A stretch of 64,000 nt of DNA from Azospirillum brasilense. Its GTDB lineage: Bacteria > Pseudomonadota > Alphaproteobacteria > Azospirillales > Azospirillaceae. Below are positions 8,219 through 18,981 of the stretch, in pieces. The translations under genes were made by a program, and so were the position numbers. The DNA lies in the NCBI RefSeq assembly GCF_005222205.1, contig NZ_CP032349.1, positions 62,001 to 126,000 of the forward strand, written 5' to 3'. The notes beneath the pieces were generated by a model. The model was not told the origin of the DNA. It searched no databases and saw only the letters and a list, made by a program, of their open reading frames with translations. Every line of letters begins with the position of its first letter. Position 1 is the stretch's first letter.

Positions 8219-10304
8219 CCGCCTCCTCCGCACCGCCGTCGCCGCGCGCGACGCGCTGTCGCTCGCCCAAAAAGCAACCGGGCCGGCGCTGGACATCGCC
8301 GTCCGCCTGTGGCTGGCCCAAGCCTTCTGGGTGTCGGGCATCGTCAAGCTGCACGACTGGGAGCAGGCGCTTTATCTCGCCCGGTACGAATACCCGGTGT
8401 CCTGGCTGAATCCGGTGCCCGCCGCCTGGATCGGCGCGGGGATCGAGCTGCTGTGCCCGCCGCTGCTGGTGCTGGGCCTCGCCACGCGCCTCGCGGCGCT
8501 GCCCATGCTGGCGCTCGTGCTGGTCGCGCAGTTCGCCTACCGGCCGCTCGACGCGCACCTCGTGCAGGCCGCGCTGCTGGCGTGGCTGGTCGTCATGGGC
8601 GCCGGGCCGTTGTCGATCGACCGGCGGCTGGCGCGCGGCCTGCCCGACAGTGCCCTGCCCTTCGCCAAGCCCGCGGCGCGCCTGCTGGAGGCCGTCACCC
8701 GCCGTGGCGGACCGGCCGTCCAAGTGGCGCTGCGGCTGCTGGTGGCGGGCATCGCCGCACGCTCCGGCGACCCGGCCGGCACCATCGGGGCCCTTCTGCT
8801 GACCCTGGGTCTGGGCTCCCGACTGGTAGCCCTGGCCTTGATTGGGCTGATGCCGGCCGGCGCAGCGCTCTCCTGGCCCCTTTTGCTGGGTGTGGTCGCG
8901 GTCTTCGGCCCGGGGCCGCTGTCGCTCGACGGGCTTATCCGCCACACCATCGTCCGCCGCTGGCCGCGGCTGGCCGGCGTCACGCCGCCGCTGCCAGACG
9001 ACGCGCCGCATGTGGTCGTGGTCGGCGGCGGCTTCGGCGGGCTGGCGGCGGTGCGCGGGTTGGCGCAGGCGGCCTGCCGGGTGACGCTGATCGACCAGCG
9101 CAACCACCACCTGTTCCAGCCGCTGCTCTATCAGGTGGCGACCGCCAGCCTGTCGCCCGCGGACATCGCCACGCCGATCCGCAGCCTGCTGCGCGACCAG
9201 GCGAACGCCCGCGTGCTGCTCGGCCGCGTGGTCGGCGTGGACACCGACGCCCGCGCGGTGCGGCTGGAGGATGGGCGCGCGGTGCCCTACGACCATCTCG
9301 TGCTCGCCACCGGCGCCCGGCACGGCTATTTCGGCCGCGAGGAGTGGGAGCCCGTCGCCCCCGGCCTGAAGAAGGTCGAGGACGCCACGGAGATCCGCCG
9401 CCGCCTGCTGCTCGCCTTCGAGGAGGCGGAGAACAGCGACGCCCCGGACGAGCGACGCGCCTTCCTGACCTTCGTCGTGGTCGGCGGCGGCCCTACGGGC
9501 GTGGAGTTGGCCGGCGCCATCGCCGAGCTGGCCCGCCACGGTCTGGAGGGCGAGTTCCGCGCCATCGACCCGGCCGAGGCCCGCGTCCTGCTGGTGCAGT
9601 CCGCCCCGCGCCTTCTGCCGACCTTCCCGGAGTCGCTGTCCGCCGAGGCCGCCGCGTCGCTGGAAGCGCTGGGCGTGACCGTCCTGACCGGAAGTGCGGT
9701 GGAGGTGGTGGAGGAGGGCGGCGTGACCGTCTCCGGCACGCGGATCGCGGCGCGCACCGTCTTCTGGGCGGCGGGGGTCGTCGCGTCGCCGGCGGCGCGC
9801 TGGCTGGGGGTGGCGGGTGATCGCGCCGGCCGGGTGCCCGTCGGCCCCGACCTGTCGGTGCCCGGCCTGCCGGAGGTCTTCGCCCTCGGCGACACGGCGC
9901 TGAGCCACGGCTGGGACGGCCAGCCGGTGCCCGGCCTCGCCCCGGCGGCCAAGCAGGGCGGCGCCCATGTCGCCCGCGTGATCCGCGCCCGGCTGGAGGG
10001 GCGGCCCGCCCCGGCGCCCTTCCGCTACCGCCACGCCGGCAGCCTCGCCACCATCGGGCGCAAGGCGGCGGTCGCCGATTTCGGCCGGGTCCGCCTGACC
10101 GGCGCCGCCGCCTGGTGGTTGTGGGGCATGGTGCACATCCTGTTCCTGTCGGGCATGCGCAACCGGCTGGGCGTGGCCGTGGAGTGGTTCTGGGCCTACC
10201 TGACCTTGCGCCAGGGGACCCGCCTGATCACCGGCCCGGCCGACCGCGCGCCCAAGCCGGCCCCCGTCGCCCCGCCCGCCCCCGCGCTGGAACGCGCCTC
10301 TTGA
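8211..10304 (+). CDS. DoxX-NDH-2 fusion: membrane DoxX domain joined to type II NADH:quinone oxidoreductase-like domain
   Basis: A 697-residue fusion. The first 260 residues are hydrophobic and DoxX-like, with the FWVSGIVKLHDW motif also found in the separate DoxX at 18.3 kb; a second hydrophobic block (about 170-255) resembles a degenerate repeat of it. From about residue 266 a complete two-dinucleotide-fold flavoprotein follows: VVVVGGGFGGL (FAD), NHHLFQPLLYQVATA, the second fold VVVGGGPTGVELAGAIAE (NADH) and FALGDTA, typical of NDH-2. The C-terminal WWLWGMVHILFLSGMRN segment is the usual NDH-2 membrane anchor. It likely oxidises NADH and reduces quinone at the inner membrane. The fusion puts a DoxX module on the same polypeptide as the dehydrogenase, in an operon of sugar oxidation enzymes. 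Confidence 0.9.
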   Translation: MSDRLLRTAVAARDALSLAQKATGPALDIAVRLWLAQAFWVSGIVKLHDWEQALYLARYEYPVSWLNPVPAAWIGAGIELLCPPLLVLGLATRLAALPMLALVLVAQFAYRPLDAHLVQAALLAWLVVMGAGPLSIDRRLARGLPDSALPFAKPAARLLEAVTRRGGPAVQVALRLLVAGIAARSGDPAGTIGALLLTLGLGSRLVALALIGLMPAGAALSWPLLLGVVAVFGPGPLSLDGLIRHTIVRRWPRLAGVTPPLPDDAPHVVVVGGGFGGLAAVRGLAQAACRVTLIDQRNHHLFQPLLYQVATASLSPADIATPIRSLLRDQANARVLLGRVVGVDTDARAVRLEDGRAVPYDHLVLATGARHGYFGREEWEPVAPGLKKVEDATEIRRRLLLAFEEAENSDAPDERRAFLTFVVVGGGPTGVELAGAIAELARHGLEGEFRAIDPAEARVLLVQSAPRLLPTFPESLSAEAAASLEALGVTVLTGSAVEVVEEGGVTVSGTRIAARTVFWAAGVVASPAARWLGVAGDRAGRVPVGPDLSVPGLPEVFALGDTALSHGWDGQPVPGLAPAAKQGGAHVARVIRARLEGRPAPAPFRYRHAGSLATIGRKAAVADFGRVRLTGAAAWWLWGMVHILFLSGMRNRLGVAVEWFWAYLTLRQGTRLITGPADRAPKPAPVAPPAPALERAS

Positions 10305-10319
10305 GAAAGGAGAAGGGCC

Positions 10320-12383
10320 ATGACTCTGGTCATGACGCGTCCCCCAACCACCCTTGCCGACGGCATGGATCTGATGCCGGTCCGCTTCGGCCGCGCGGTC
10401 TGCGGCGATCCGGCCCAGGCGGAGCGGCGGGAATGGTGGCTCGCCAACGGGCTTGGCGCCTACGCCGCCGGGACCATCGCGGGCAGCCTGACGCGGCGCT
10501 ACCACGGCCTGCTGGTCGCCCCGGCGGAGCCGCCGCTCGGCCGCCGGCTGGTTTTCGCCAAGGCCGACGCCACGCTGATCGCCGATGGTCGTGACTGGCC
10601 GCTCTTCACCAACCGCTGGGCGAGCGGCGCCGTCGCCCCCACCGGTCATGAGCATGCGGAGAGTTTCCAGCTCGACGGCCGCATGCCGGTCTGGACCTTC
10701 ACGGCCGGCGGCCGGCGGGTCGAGGCGCGGGTGTGGCTGGAGCAGGGCGCCAACACCGTCACCGCCGCGTGGCGCCTGCACGCCGACGCCGGGGACGGGG
10801 ACGGCGTCGCCCTGCGCGTGTCCCTGCTGGTCAACGGCCGCGACCACCACGGCACCACGGACCGCCACGGCTTCACCCCGGACCTCCGGATGGACGGCCC
10901 CAACCGCCTGCGCGTGGTCGAGCCCGGCGGCTTCGCGCTGACGCTCCACGCCCCCTGCGGGCGGATCGAGCCCCGCCGCGACTGGCACGCCGACTTCCTG
11001 CTGCCCGTCGAGGAGGAGCGCGGCCTTCCGCCCGTGGACCATCACCTGTGCGTGGGCGAGGCGGTCTTCGACCTTCGCCCTGGCCGATGGGTGGGCGTGG
11101 TCGGCAGCCTGGAGGCCGAGGCCGACACGGACACCGCCGCCTCCCTCGCCCGCCGCCGCGCGCAGGAGGCCGCGGTTCTGGCGAAGGCCGACGACGCGCT
11201 GCCAGAAATGGCTGGGGCCCCGGGCTGGGTGCGGCGACTGGTGCTGGCCTGCGACAGCTTCCTCTTCGCGCGGCCCCTGCCGGAGGTGCCGGACGGGCAA
11301 TCGGTGATCGCGGGATACCCGTGGTTCGGCGACTGGGGCCGCGACACCATGATCGCCCTGCCCGGCCTGACGCTCGCCACCGGACGGGCCGACAGCGCAC
11401 GGCGCATCCTGGAGACCTTCGCCCGCTTCGTGGACCGAGGCATGCTGCCCAACGTCTTCCCCGGGGCCGGGGAGCGGGCCGACTACAACACGGTGGACGC
11501 GGCGCTCTGGTATGTCGAGGCGTGGCGGGCCTACCTGGATGCCACCGACGACGTGAACGCGCTGGCGGGCGCCTTCCCGGTGCTGGCGGGCATCATCGAC
11601 GAACACCGCCGCGGCACCCGCTACGGCATCGGGGAGGACCCGGCCGATGGCCTTCTGCGCGCCGGGGAGCCGGGGCTGCAGCTGACCTGGATGGACGCCA
11701 GGATCGGCGATTGGGTGGTGACGCCCCGGCACGGCAAGCCGGTGGAAATCAACGCGCTTTGGTTCAACGCGCTGTGCGCCATGGCCGGCTTCGCGGACCG
11801 GCTCGGCAAGCCCGCCACTCTCTACGGCGAGACGGCGGAGCGGGTGCGGCGCTCCTTCGGGCGCTTCGTCCGGCCGCAGGGCGGACTCTACGACGTGATC
11901 GACGGTCCGGACGGCGACGACGCCTCCATCCGGCCAAACCAGATCTTCGCCGTCAGCCTGCCGCACTCCCCGCTGGAGCCCGCCGTGCAGGCCCGCGTGG
12001 TCGCGGAATGCCGACGGGCGCTGCTGACCAGCCACGGCTTGCGCTCCCTCGCCCCGGACCACCCCGACTACCGCGGCCACTACTGCGGCGGCGTGTGGGA
12101 GCGCGACGGCGGCTACCACCAGGGGCCGGTCTGGGCGTGGCTGCTCGGACCCTTCGCGCTGGCGGTGCATCGGGTGACCGGCGACGCGGAGGCCGCGCAG
12201 CGGCTTCTGGAGCCCATCGCCGACCACCTGACCGACGCGGCCCTGGGCCAGGTCAGCGAGATCTTCGACGGCGACCCGCCGCACACACCGCGCGGCTGCC
12301 CCGTCCAGGCCTGGTCGGTCGCCTGCGTGCTCGAGGCGTGGTGGCGGCTGGAACAAGCAAAATCATCGAACGGGAGGACATGA
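10320..12383 (+). CDS. Amylo-alpha-1,6-glucosidase-like glycogen debranching enzyme (GH133 type)
   Basis: A 687-residue cytoplasmic enzyme. The N-terminal region carries WWLANGLGAYAAGTIAGSLTRRYHGLLV, typical of the GDE N-terminal domain, and the C-terminal (alpha/alpha)6 domain carries GYPWFGDWGRDTMIALPGL, NVFPGAGERADYNTVDAALWY, LQLTWMDARIGDWVVTPR and YRGHYCGGVWERDGGYHQGPVWAW. These match the amylo-alpha-1,6-glucosidase family (GH133) that removes alpha-1,6-linked glucose stubs. The ATG follows AGAAAGGAGAAGGGCC. It begins 15 bp after the DoxX/NDH-2 gene and is 3 bp from the next glucosidase. It would release free glucose, a plausible substrate for the SDR and GMC enzymes upstream; that link is inferred from gene order. 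Confidence 0.9.
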   Translation: MTLVMTRPPTTLADGMDLMPVRFGRAVCGDPAQAERREWWLANGLGAYAAGTIAGSLTRRYHGLLVAPAEPPLGRRLVFAKADATLIADGRDWPLFTNRWASGAVAPTGHEHAESFQLDGRMPVWTFTAGGRRVEARVWLEQGANTVTAAWRLHADAGDGDGVALRVSLLVNGRDHHGTTDRHGFTPDLRMDGPNRLRVVEPGGFALTLHAPCGRIEPRRDWHADFLLPVEEERGLPPVDHHLCVGEAVFDLRPGRWVGVVGSLEAEADTDTAASLARRRAQEAAVLAKADDALPEMAGAPGWVRRLVLACDSFLFARPLPEVPDGQSVIAGYPWFGDWGRDTMIALPGLTLATGRADSARRILETFARFVDRGMLPNVFPGAGERADYNTVDAALWYVEAWRAYLDATDDVNALAGAFPVLAGIIDEHRRGTRYGIGEDPADGLLRAGEPGLQLTWMDARIGDWVVTPRHGKPVEINALWFNALCAMAGFADRLGKPATLYGETAERVRRSFGRFVRPQGGLYDVIDGPDGDDASIRPNQIFAVSLPHSPLEPAVQARVVAECRRALLTSHGLRSLAPDHPDYRGHYCGGVWERDGGYHQGPVWAWLLGPFALAVHRVTGDAEAAQRLLEPIADHLTDAALGQVSEIFDGDPPHTPRGCPVQAWSVACVLEAWWRLEQAKSSNGRT

Positions 12384-12386
12384 ACC

Positions 12387-15077
<2,691 letters not shown>

Positions 15078-15116
15078 CGGAGCCGTCTGCCCCCACCCTT
15101 CCCACGCTGCCCCTGG

Positions 15117-15166
15117 GCCCCTTCCCTCCCTCCCCTCCGTCAACCGGGGAGGGTTAGGGAAGGGGC
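15117..15166. terminator. GC-rich hairpin between convergent genes
   Basis: An inverted repeat pairs the C-rich left arm starting at 15117 (GCCCCTTCCCT...CTCCCC) with the right arm ending at 15166 (GGGGAG...AGGGAAGGGGC), with a small internal loop. It lies between the convergent glucosidase and LysR genes and includes the last codons of the latter. No clear T-run follows, so it may act as a bidirectional terminator or belong to a dispersed GC-rich palindrome family; the hairpin at 45.7 kb is similar. Confidence 0.55.
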
Positions 15167-16098
15167 ATTGCGCCCCCACCCACCTCCACGTCGCACCAGC
15201 CCACCGCGCCCGCCTTGGTTTCCGCACCGTCCCAGCGGTGGGTCTGGGCGATGCGGATGGCGACCTGCTCCACCGGGGTGAAGCGGCGGCCGGCGATGGT
15301 GACCAGCGACACCGTCCGCGACACCTCCGGGTCGATGATCACGCGCGTCGATAGGCCCGGCAGGATCGCCAGATGCTCCGGCATCACCGCGCAGCCCATG
15401 CCGGCGGCGATCATCGCCTGGACCCAGTCTTCCCGTTCGCTGTGGTAGCGGACGTTCACGTTGTGGCGTTTCGGCTGCCCGAGCGCCTCGAAATGGTAGC
15501 GAAACTCGCAGTGAACGCGCTGCAGATAGTCCTCGCCGTTCAGTTCGGCCAAGGGGATGGCGTTCATGGCTTCGAACCGGTGCCCCTTCGGGAAGGCGAT
15601 CAGGTAGCGCTCCGTGAACAGCGGCCGGACCGTGCAGCGCTCCGGGAAGGAGGGCAGCGCCACCAGCGCCACGTCCAGTTCGCCGGCCAGCAGCGCCTCG
15701 ACCAGCGGCTTGGCCGGCAGATCGCGAATCATCAGGTCCAGCATGGGAACGCGCGTCTTCAACTGCTCGAAGAAACCGACCAGCCGGGCCGGGCTGATCG
15801 TGCACATGACACCAAGCTTCAAGGGCGCGCGGTCCATGGAACGGTACTGCTTCGCCTCGGCCAGCACGGCGGCGTTGGCGCTGTAGATCGCTTCCAGATG
15901 CGGCTGGGCGAGCCGCCCGAGTTCGGTCAGGTGGGTGTTGTGATGCTCCCGGCTGAAGAGAAGGCCGCCCATCTCCTCTTCCAGCTTCTGGATGGCGCGG
16001 GTCAGCGACGGCTGGGTGACGTTGCACTGTTCCGCCGCACGCGTGAAGTTCAGCGTCTCCGCCACGGCTAGGAAGTACCGGATCTGGTGCATCTCCAT
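15154..16098 (-). CDS. LysR-family regulator, OxyR-type
   Basis: A 314-residue LysR-type regulator with the winged-helix segment MHQIRYFLAVAETLNFTRAAEQCNVTQPSLTRAIQKLE at its start and a type 2 periplasmic-binding-like effector domain from about residue 90. The chosen ATG follows AGGGAGGTTGCA, a good ribosome site; an upstream in-frame start is less likely. Six cysteines are present, including one in VHCEFRY in the effector domain, but the classic OxyR C-x8-C pair is not obvious. An ATAG-N7-CTAT-N7-ATAG array lies 29 bp upstream, in the intergenic region shared with bufA, so it probably autoregulates and controls the divergent bufferin operon. Confidence 0.9.
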   Translation of the reverse strand: MEMHQIRYFLAVAETLNFTRAAEQCNVTQPSLTRAIQKLEEEMGGLLFSREHHNTHLTELGRLAQPHLEAIYSANAAVLAEAKQYRSMDRAPLKLGVMCTISPARLVGFFEQLKTRVPMLDLMIRDLPAKPLVEALLAGELDVALVALPSFPERCTVRPLFTERYLIAFPKGHRFEAMNAIPLAELNGEDYLQRVHCEFRYHFEALGQPKRHNVNVRYHSEREDWVQAMIAAGMGCAVMPEHLAILPGLSTRVIIDPEVSRTVSLVTIAGRRFTPVEQVAIRIAQTHRWDGAETKAGAVGWCDVEVGGGAMPLP

Positions 16099-16126
16099 TG
16101 CAACCTCCCTGCGCAGGGGGCGCCCC

Positions 16127-16163
16127 ATAGCCGTCGGCTATGCAGACAATAGGACCAAAGCAT
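16127..16163. promoter_or_regulatory. OxyR-like operator array
   Basis: ATAG (16127), CTAT (16138), ATAG (16149) and a weaker GCAT (16160) follow one another at 7-nt intervals, which is the spacing of the known OxyR tetrad ATAG-N7-CTAT-N7-ATAG-N7-CTAT. The first two form a perfect palindrome ATAGCC-GTC-GGCTAT with the LysR T-N11-A signature. It sits between lysR (ATG at 16098) and bufA (ATG at 16245). Confidence 0.65.
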
Positions 16164-16244
16164 TTCAGGTCGTTTCGGACAACGAATACTTTGGGTTCGT
16201 CAACCACTCCCCTTGGCGGGAGAGACAACCGAAGGAGATGACCG

Positions 16245-16580
16245 ATGACCGAAACGACCAATGGCCTGACGATTGCTGCCGCTCTGGCCGGTGCCCTGTC
16301 GCTGGCGGCGCTCCTGCCGGCCACCACCGCCGCCGCGGCGGAGGCCAGCGGCCTGGAGAAGTGCTACGGCATTTCCAAGGCGGGGCAGAACAGCTGCGCC
16401 AACGAGGCCGGCACCCACTCCTGCGCCGGGCAGTCCACCAAGGACTATGACGGCGGCGAGTGGCGGGCGGTCCGGGCCGGCGTCTGCACCGAGATGGGCG
16501 GCAAGCTGGCGGCCTTCCAGGGCGTCGGCATGCCCAAGGACATGACCAAGGCCGACACGAACACCGGCAAGAAGAGCTGA
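16245..16580 (+). CDS. bufA: Bufferin-type precursor (DUF2282, BufA family)
   Basis: A 111-residue precursor with an N-terminal Sec-type signal (LTIAAALAGALSLAALLPATTAAAAEA). Its mature part carries the four conserved cysteines of the DUF2282/bufferin-1 family: EKCYG (Cys40), NSCAN (51), HSCAGQS (60) and GVCTEMGG (81). In the established family, cysteines are converted to copper-binding heterocycles by the MNIO enzyme encoded next door and the peptide is exported to the periplasm, where it buffers copper. The ATG follows GAAGGAGATGACCG. It is the first gene of bufA-bufB-bufC-doxX and is divergent from an OxyR-like regulator. The cysteine number and spacing are seen; the modification is inferred from the family. 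Confidence 0.9.
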   Translation: MTETTNGLTIAAALAGALSLAALLPATTAAAAEASGLEKCYGISKAGQNSCANEAGTHSCAGQSTKDYDGGEWRAVRAGVCTEMGGKLAAFQGVGMPKDMTKADTNTGKKS

Positions 16581-16628
16581 TCCGGGACAAAACCCTGCCC
16601 CACCCGCCGATCGCCGGAGGTTCCCGCC

Positions 16629-17510
16629 ATGCACACCGCGCCCGACGTCTCCCGCACCGTTTCTCCCCTGCCGGCACGGGCCGGCGTCGGGCTGCGGCAC
16701 CGCCACGTCGCGGAGTTCCTGACCATGCGCCCCGCCGTGGCCTGGATCGAAGTGCACAGCGAAACCTATCTGGCGGCCGGCGGCCCCCGCCTGACGGCGC
16801 TGGAGGCGATCCGCCGGGACTACCCGCTCAGCGGGCACGGGGTCGGCCTGTCGCTCGGCTCCGCCGACGGGGTCGATCCCGACCACCTCGACCGCTTGGC
16901 CGCCCTTTACGCCCGCCTCCAGCCGGAGCTGGTTTCCGAGCATCTGGCGTGGAGCAGCGCCGGCGGCACCTACCTGAACGACCTGCTGCCCCTGCCCTAC
17001 ACCGAGGAAGCGCTTGACACCGTCCGCCGCAACGTCGAGCGCGTCCAGGAGAGGCTGAAGCGCCCGATCCTGGTGGAGAACCCGTCGCGCTACCTGACCT
17101 TCGGCGCTTCCGCGATCCCGGAGGCGGAGTTCCTGGCGGAGCTGGCGCGCCGGACCGGCTGCGGCTTGCTGCTGGACGTCAACAACATCCACGTCAGCGC
17201 CCACAACGTTGGGCTCGACCCGCGCGCCTATCTCGACGCCATTCCGCCGGAGGCGGTGGGCGAAATCCATGTCGCCGGCCACGCGGTGCACGATACCGGG
17301 CGCGGCACACTGCTGATCGACGACCACGGCAGCCCGGTCGCCGATCCCGTCTGGGACCTGCTGGACGAGGCGTTGCGCCGCACCGGCCCGCGGCCGGTGT
17401 TGGTCGAATGGGACACGCGCGTGCCGGACCTGCCGGTCCTGCTGGCCGAGGCCGGGCGCGCTGACCGCAGCCTTCATGCCGTGACGGAGGGAGCCTGCCA
17501 TGCTGCGTGA
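16629..17510 (+). CDS. bufB: MNIO-family RiPP-modifying enzyme BufB (DUF692)
   Basis: A 293-residue DUF692 protein of the TIM-barrel MNIO (multinuclear non-heme iron oxidase) group, which also contains MbnB and TglH. Likely iron ligands are visible in order: RHRHVAEF, VHSETYL, GHGVGLSLG, SEHLAW, VENPSRYL, LLDVNNIHVSAHN, HVAGHAVHD and VEWDTRVPDLP. It would oxidise cysteines of the BufA precursor using iron and O2, with BufC as partner. The ATG is preceded by CGGAGGTTCCCGCC. It overlaps bufC by 11 bp, consistent with the two proteins forming a complex. Confidence 0.93.
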   Translation: MHTAPDVSRTVSPLPARAGVGLRHRHVAEFLTMRPAVAWIEVHSETYLAAGGPRLTALEAIRRDYPLSGHGVGLSLGSADGVDPDHLDRLAALYARLQPELVSEHLAWSSAGGTYLNDLLPLPYTEEALDTVRRNVERVQERLKRPILVENPSRYLTFGASAIPEAEFLAELARRTGCGLLLDVNNIHVSAHNVGLDPRAYLDAIPPEAVGEIHVAGHAVHDTGRGTLLIDDHGSPVADPVWDLLDEALRRTGPRPVLVEWDTRVPDLPVLLAEAGRADRSLHAVTEGACHAA

Positions 17511-18264
17511 CCTTCAGGCCGCCATGGGCCGCGATCTCCTGCGCGCCGGGAACAGCATCCCGCCGGGCATCGAGGACGGCGCCATTCCCGCCTCCATCCG
17601 CTTCGCCATCCACGCCAACAACGTCGTGGGTTCCCTGGCCGGGGCGCTGGAGGCCGCCTTCCCGGCGACCGCCCGGCTGCTCGGCGGCCCGGCCTTCCAA
17701 ACGGAGGCCCTGGCCTTCGTGCGCCGGCACCCGCCGCGCGTGCCGCAACTGCTGGCCTATGGGGACCAGTTCCCCGACCACCTCGCGCGCCGTATGGCCG
17801 ACCGCCCCTGGGCCGCTGACCTCGCCCGCGTCGAGTGGGCCTGGAACGCCGCCTATTTCGCTGCGGACGCCCCGGTGCTGGACATCGCCGCGCTGCGCGC
17901 CCTGCCGGACGACCGCTATCCGGCGCTGCGGCTGGCGATGCACCCGTCGGCCCACCTGCTGACCTTAGCCTTCCCGATCCTGGAGCTGTGGGACGCGCTG
18001 CGCCGGGGCGGCGACGCACCCGCCGCCATCGCGGCCGGCACGCAGCACCTGCTGATCGTCCGCCCGCTGCTGGAGGTGCAGGCGGTCACGCTGGGGCCGG
18101 GCGAGGCGACCTTGCTGATGGCCCTGTCGGCGGGTGCCGACCTCGCGCACGCCGCCTTGGCGGCGTCGGCGATCGAGCCCGGCTTCGGCCTTCAGGGCAC
18201 GCTGCTGGCTCACCTGCAACTGGGCAGCTTCACCGCCTTCACACTTCCCTCAAAGGAGGACTGA
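17500..18264 (+). CDS. bufC: BufC/HvfC-like RiPP recognition partner (DUF2063)
   Basis: A 254-residue DUF2063-type protein: an N-terminal helical region (LRDLQAAMGRDLL ... GLAIHANNV-like IRFAIHANNVVGSLAGALEAAFPATARLLG, HPPRVPQLLAYGDQFPDHL) and a C-terminal winged-helix-like region (HLLIVRPLLEVQAVTLGPGEATLLMALSAGADLAHA). In MNIO systems this family delivers the precursor to the DUF692 enzyme. The ATG overlaps bufB by 11 bp, and the gene is followed 3 bp later by doxX. The role is by family and neighbourhood. Confidence 0.88.
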   Translation: MLRDLQAAMGRDLLRAGNSIPPGIEDGAIPASIRFAIHANNVVGSLAGALEAAFPATARLLGGPAFQTEALAFVRRHPPRVPQLLAYGDQFPDHLARRMADRPWAADLARVEWAWNAAYFAADAPVLDIAALRALPDDRYPALRLAMHPSAHLLTLAFPILELWDALRRGGDAPAAIAAGTQHLLIVRPLLEVQAVTLGPGEATLLMALSAGADLAHAALAASAIEPGFGLQGTLLAHLQLGSFTAFTLPSKED

Positions 18265-18267
18265 TCC

Positions 18268-18765
18268 ATGACTCACGCCGCCATCGGGTCCCGCCGCGGA
18301 CACCGCGCTCTGCACGACCTGTCCGCCACCGTCTCCGCCGTCATCGACGGCCTGGGGCGCTGGGGAGCGCCCCTGCTGCAACTGGCGATCCGGCTGTGGA
18401 TCGCGCGGGTGTTCTTTCTGTCCGGCCTGACGAAGATTCAGGACTGGGACACCACCGTCCTGCTGTTCCAAGAGGAATACCGCGTGCCCCTGCTGTCTCC
18501 GGGCATCGCCGCGCTGCTGGGGACGGCGTTCGAACTCAGCATGCCGGTCCTGCTGGCCGTGGGCTTGGCGAGCCGCCTCGCGGCGCTGCCCTTGCTCGGC
18601 ATGGCGCTGGTGATCCAGTTCGTCCTGGGCGCCACCAACCCGGCCTACGATTCCGTGGAGCATGTCTATTGGATGTTCCTGCTGCTGGCGATCCTGGTGC
18701 ACGGCCCGGGCCCGCTGTCGCTCGACCGTATCGTCCAAAGCGCGCTCACCGGCGCGTCCCGCTGA
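18268..18765 (+). CDS. DoxX-family membrane protein of the bufferin operon
   Basis: A 165-residue integral membrane protein with four hydrophobic segments and the DoxX motif FFLSGLTKIQDW near residue 52. DoxX proteins frequently end bufABC-type operons and are thought to be quinone- or thiol-redox-linked, but their exact role is unsettled. It follows bufC by 3 bp with AAGGAGGACTGATCC before the ATG. The same motif is found in the DoxX part of the NDH-2 fusion 8 kb upstream, so two DoxX modules lie in neighbouring operons. Confidence 0.9.
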   Translation: MTHAAIGSRRGHRALHDLSATVSAVIDGLGRWGAPLLQLAIRLWIARVFFLSGLTKIQDWDTTVLLFQEEYRVPLLSPGIAALLGTAFELSMPVLLAVGLASRLAALPLLGMALVIQFVLGATNPAYDSVEHVYWMFLLLAILVHGPGPLSLDRIVQSALTGASR

Positions 18766-18854
18766 TTGAAACCCAATTGAACCCGGCAATGGTGACCTTA
18801 AGCTCGGTTTCCAGAACGTCCCGAGGACGGCTCCGCGTGTGATCAGGGGTGCGC

Positions 18855-18971
18855 ATGGCTGCTGGCGAACAAGCGCTTGGATCGACGACCGGACAGCTGG
18901 GGCGAATGATACTTGCGCTGCTCACCGCGGCGGCCATCTTCATCGTCGCCAACCGCCTCAGCGCATTCTGA
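18855..18971 (+). CDS. Small membrane peptide (38 aa)
   Basis: A 38-residue ORF, MAAGEQALGSTTGQLGRM followed by a hydrophobic segment ILALLTAAAIFIVANRLSAF that could span the membrane once. It lies 89 bp after doxX on the same strand and 10 bp before the end of the convergent aldehyde dehydrogenase. The Shine-Dalgarno is weak (CAGGGGTGCGC). It may be expressed with the bufferin operon; its function is unknown. Confidence 0.5.
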   Translation: MAAGEQALGSTTGQLGRMILALLTAAAIFIVANRLSAF

Positions 18972-18981
18972 AAACCGGGCC

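Noticed and set aside
7938..12356. A 1,472-codon minus-strand frame opposite the VOC, DoxX/NDH-2 and GH133-like genes
   Set aside because: It is antisense to three clear genes, rich in Arg, Gly, Ala and Pro, with no recognisable motifs, typical of shadows in high-GC DNA.
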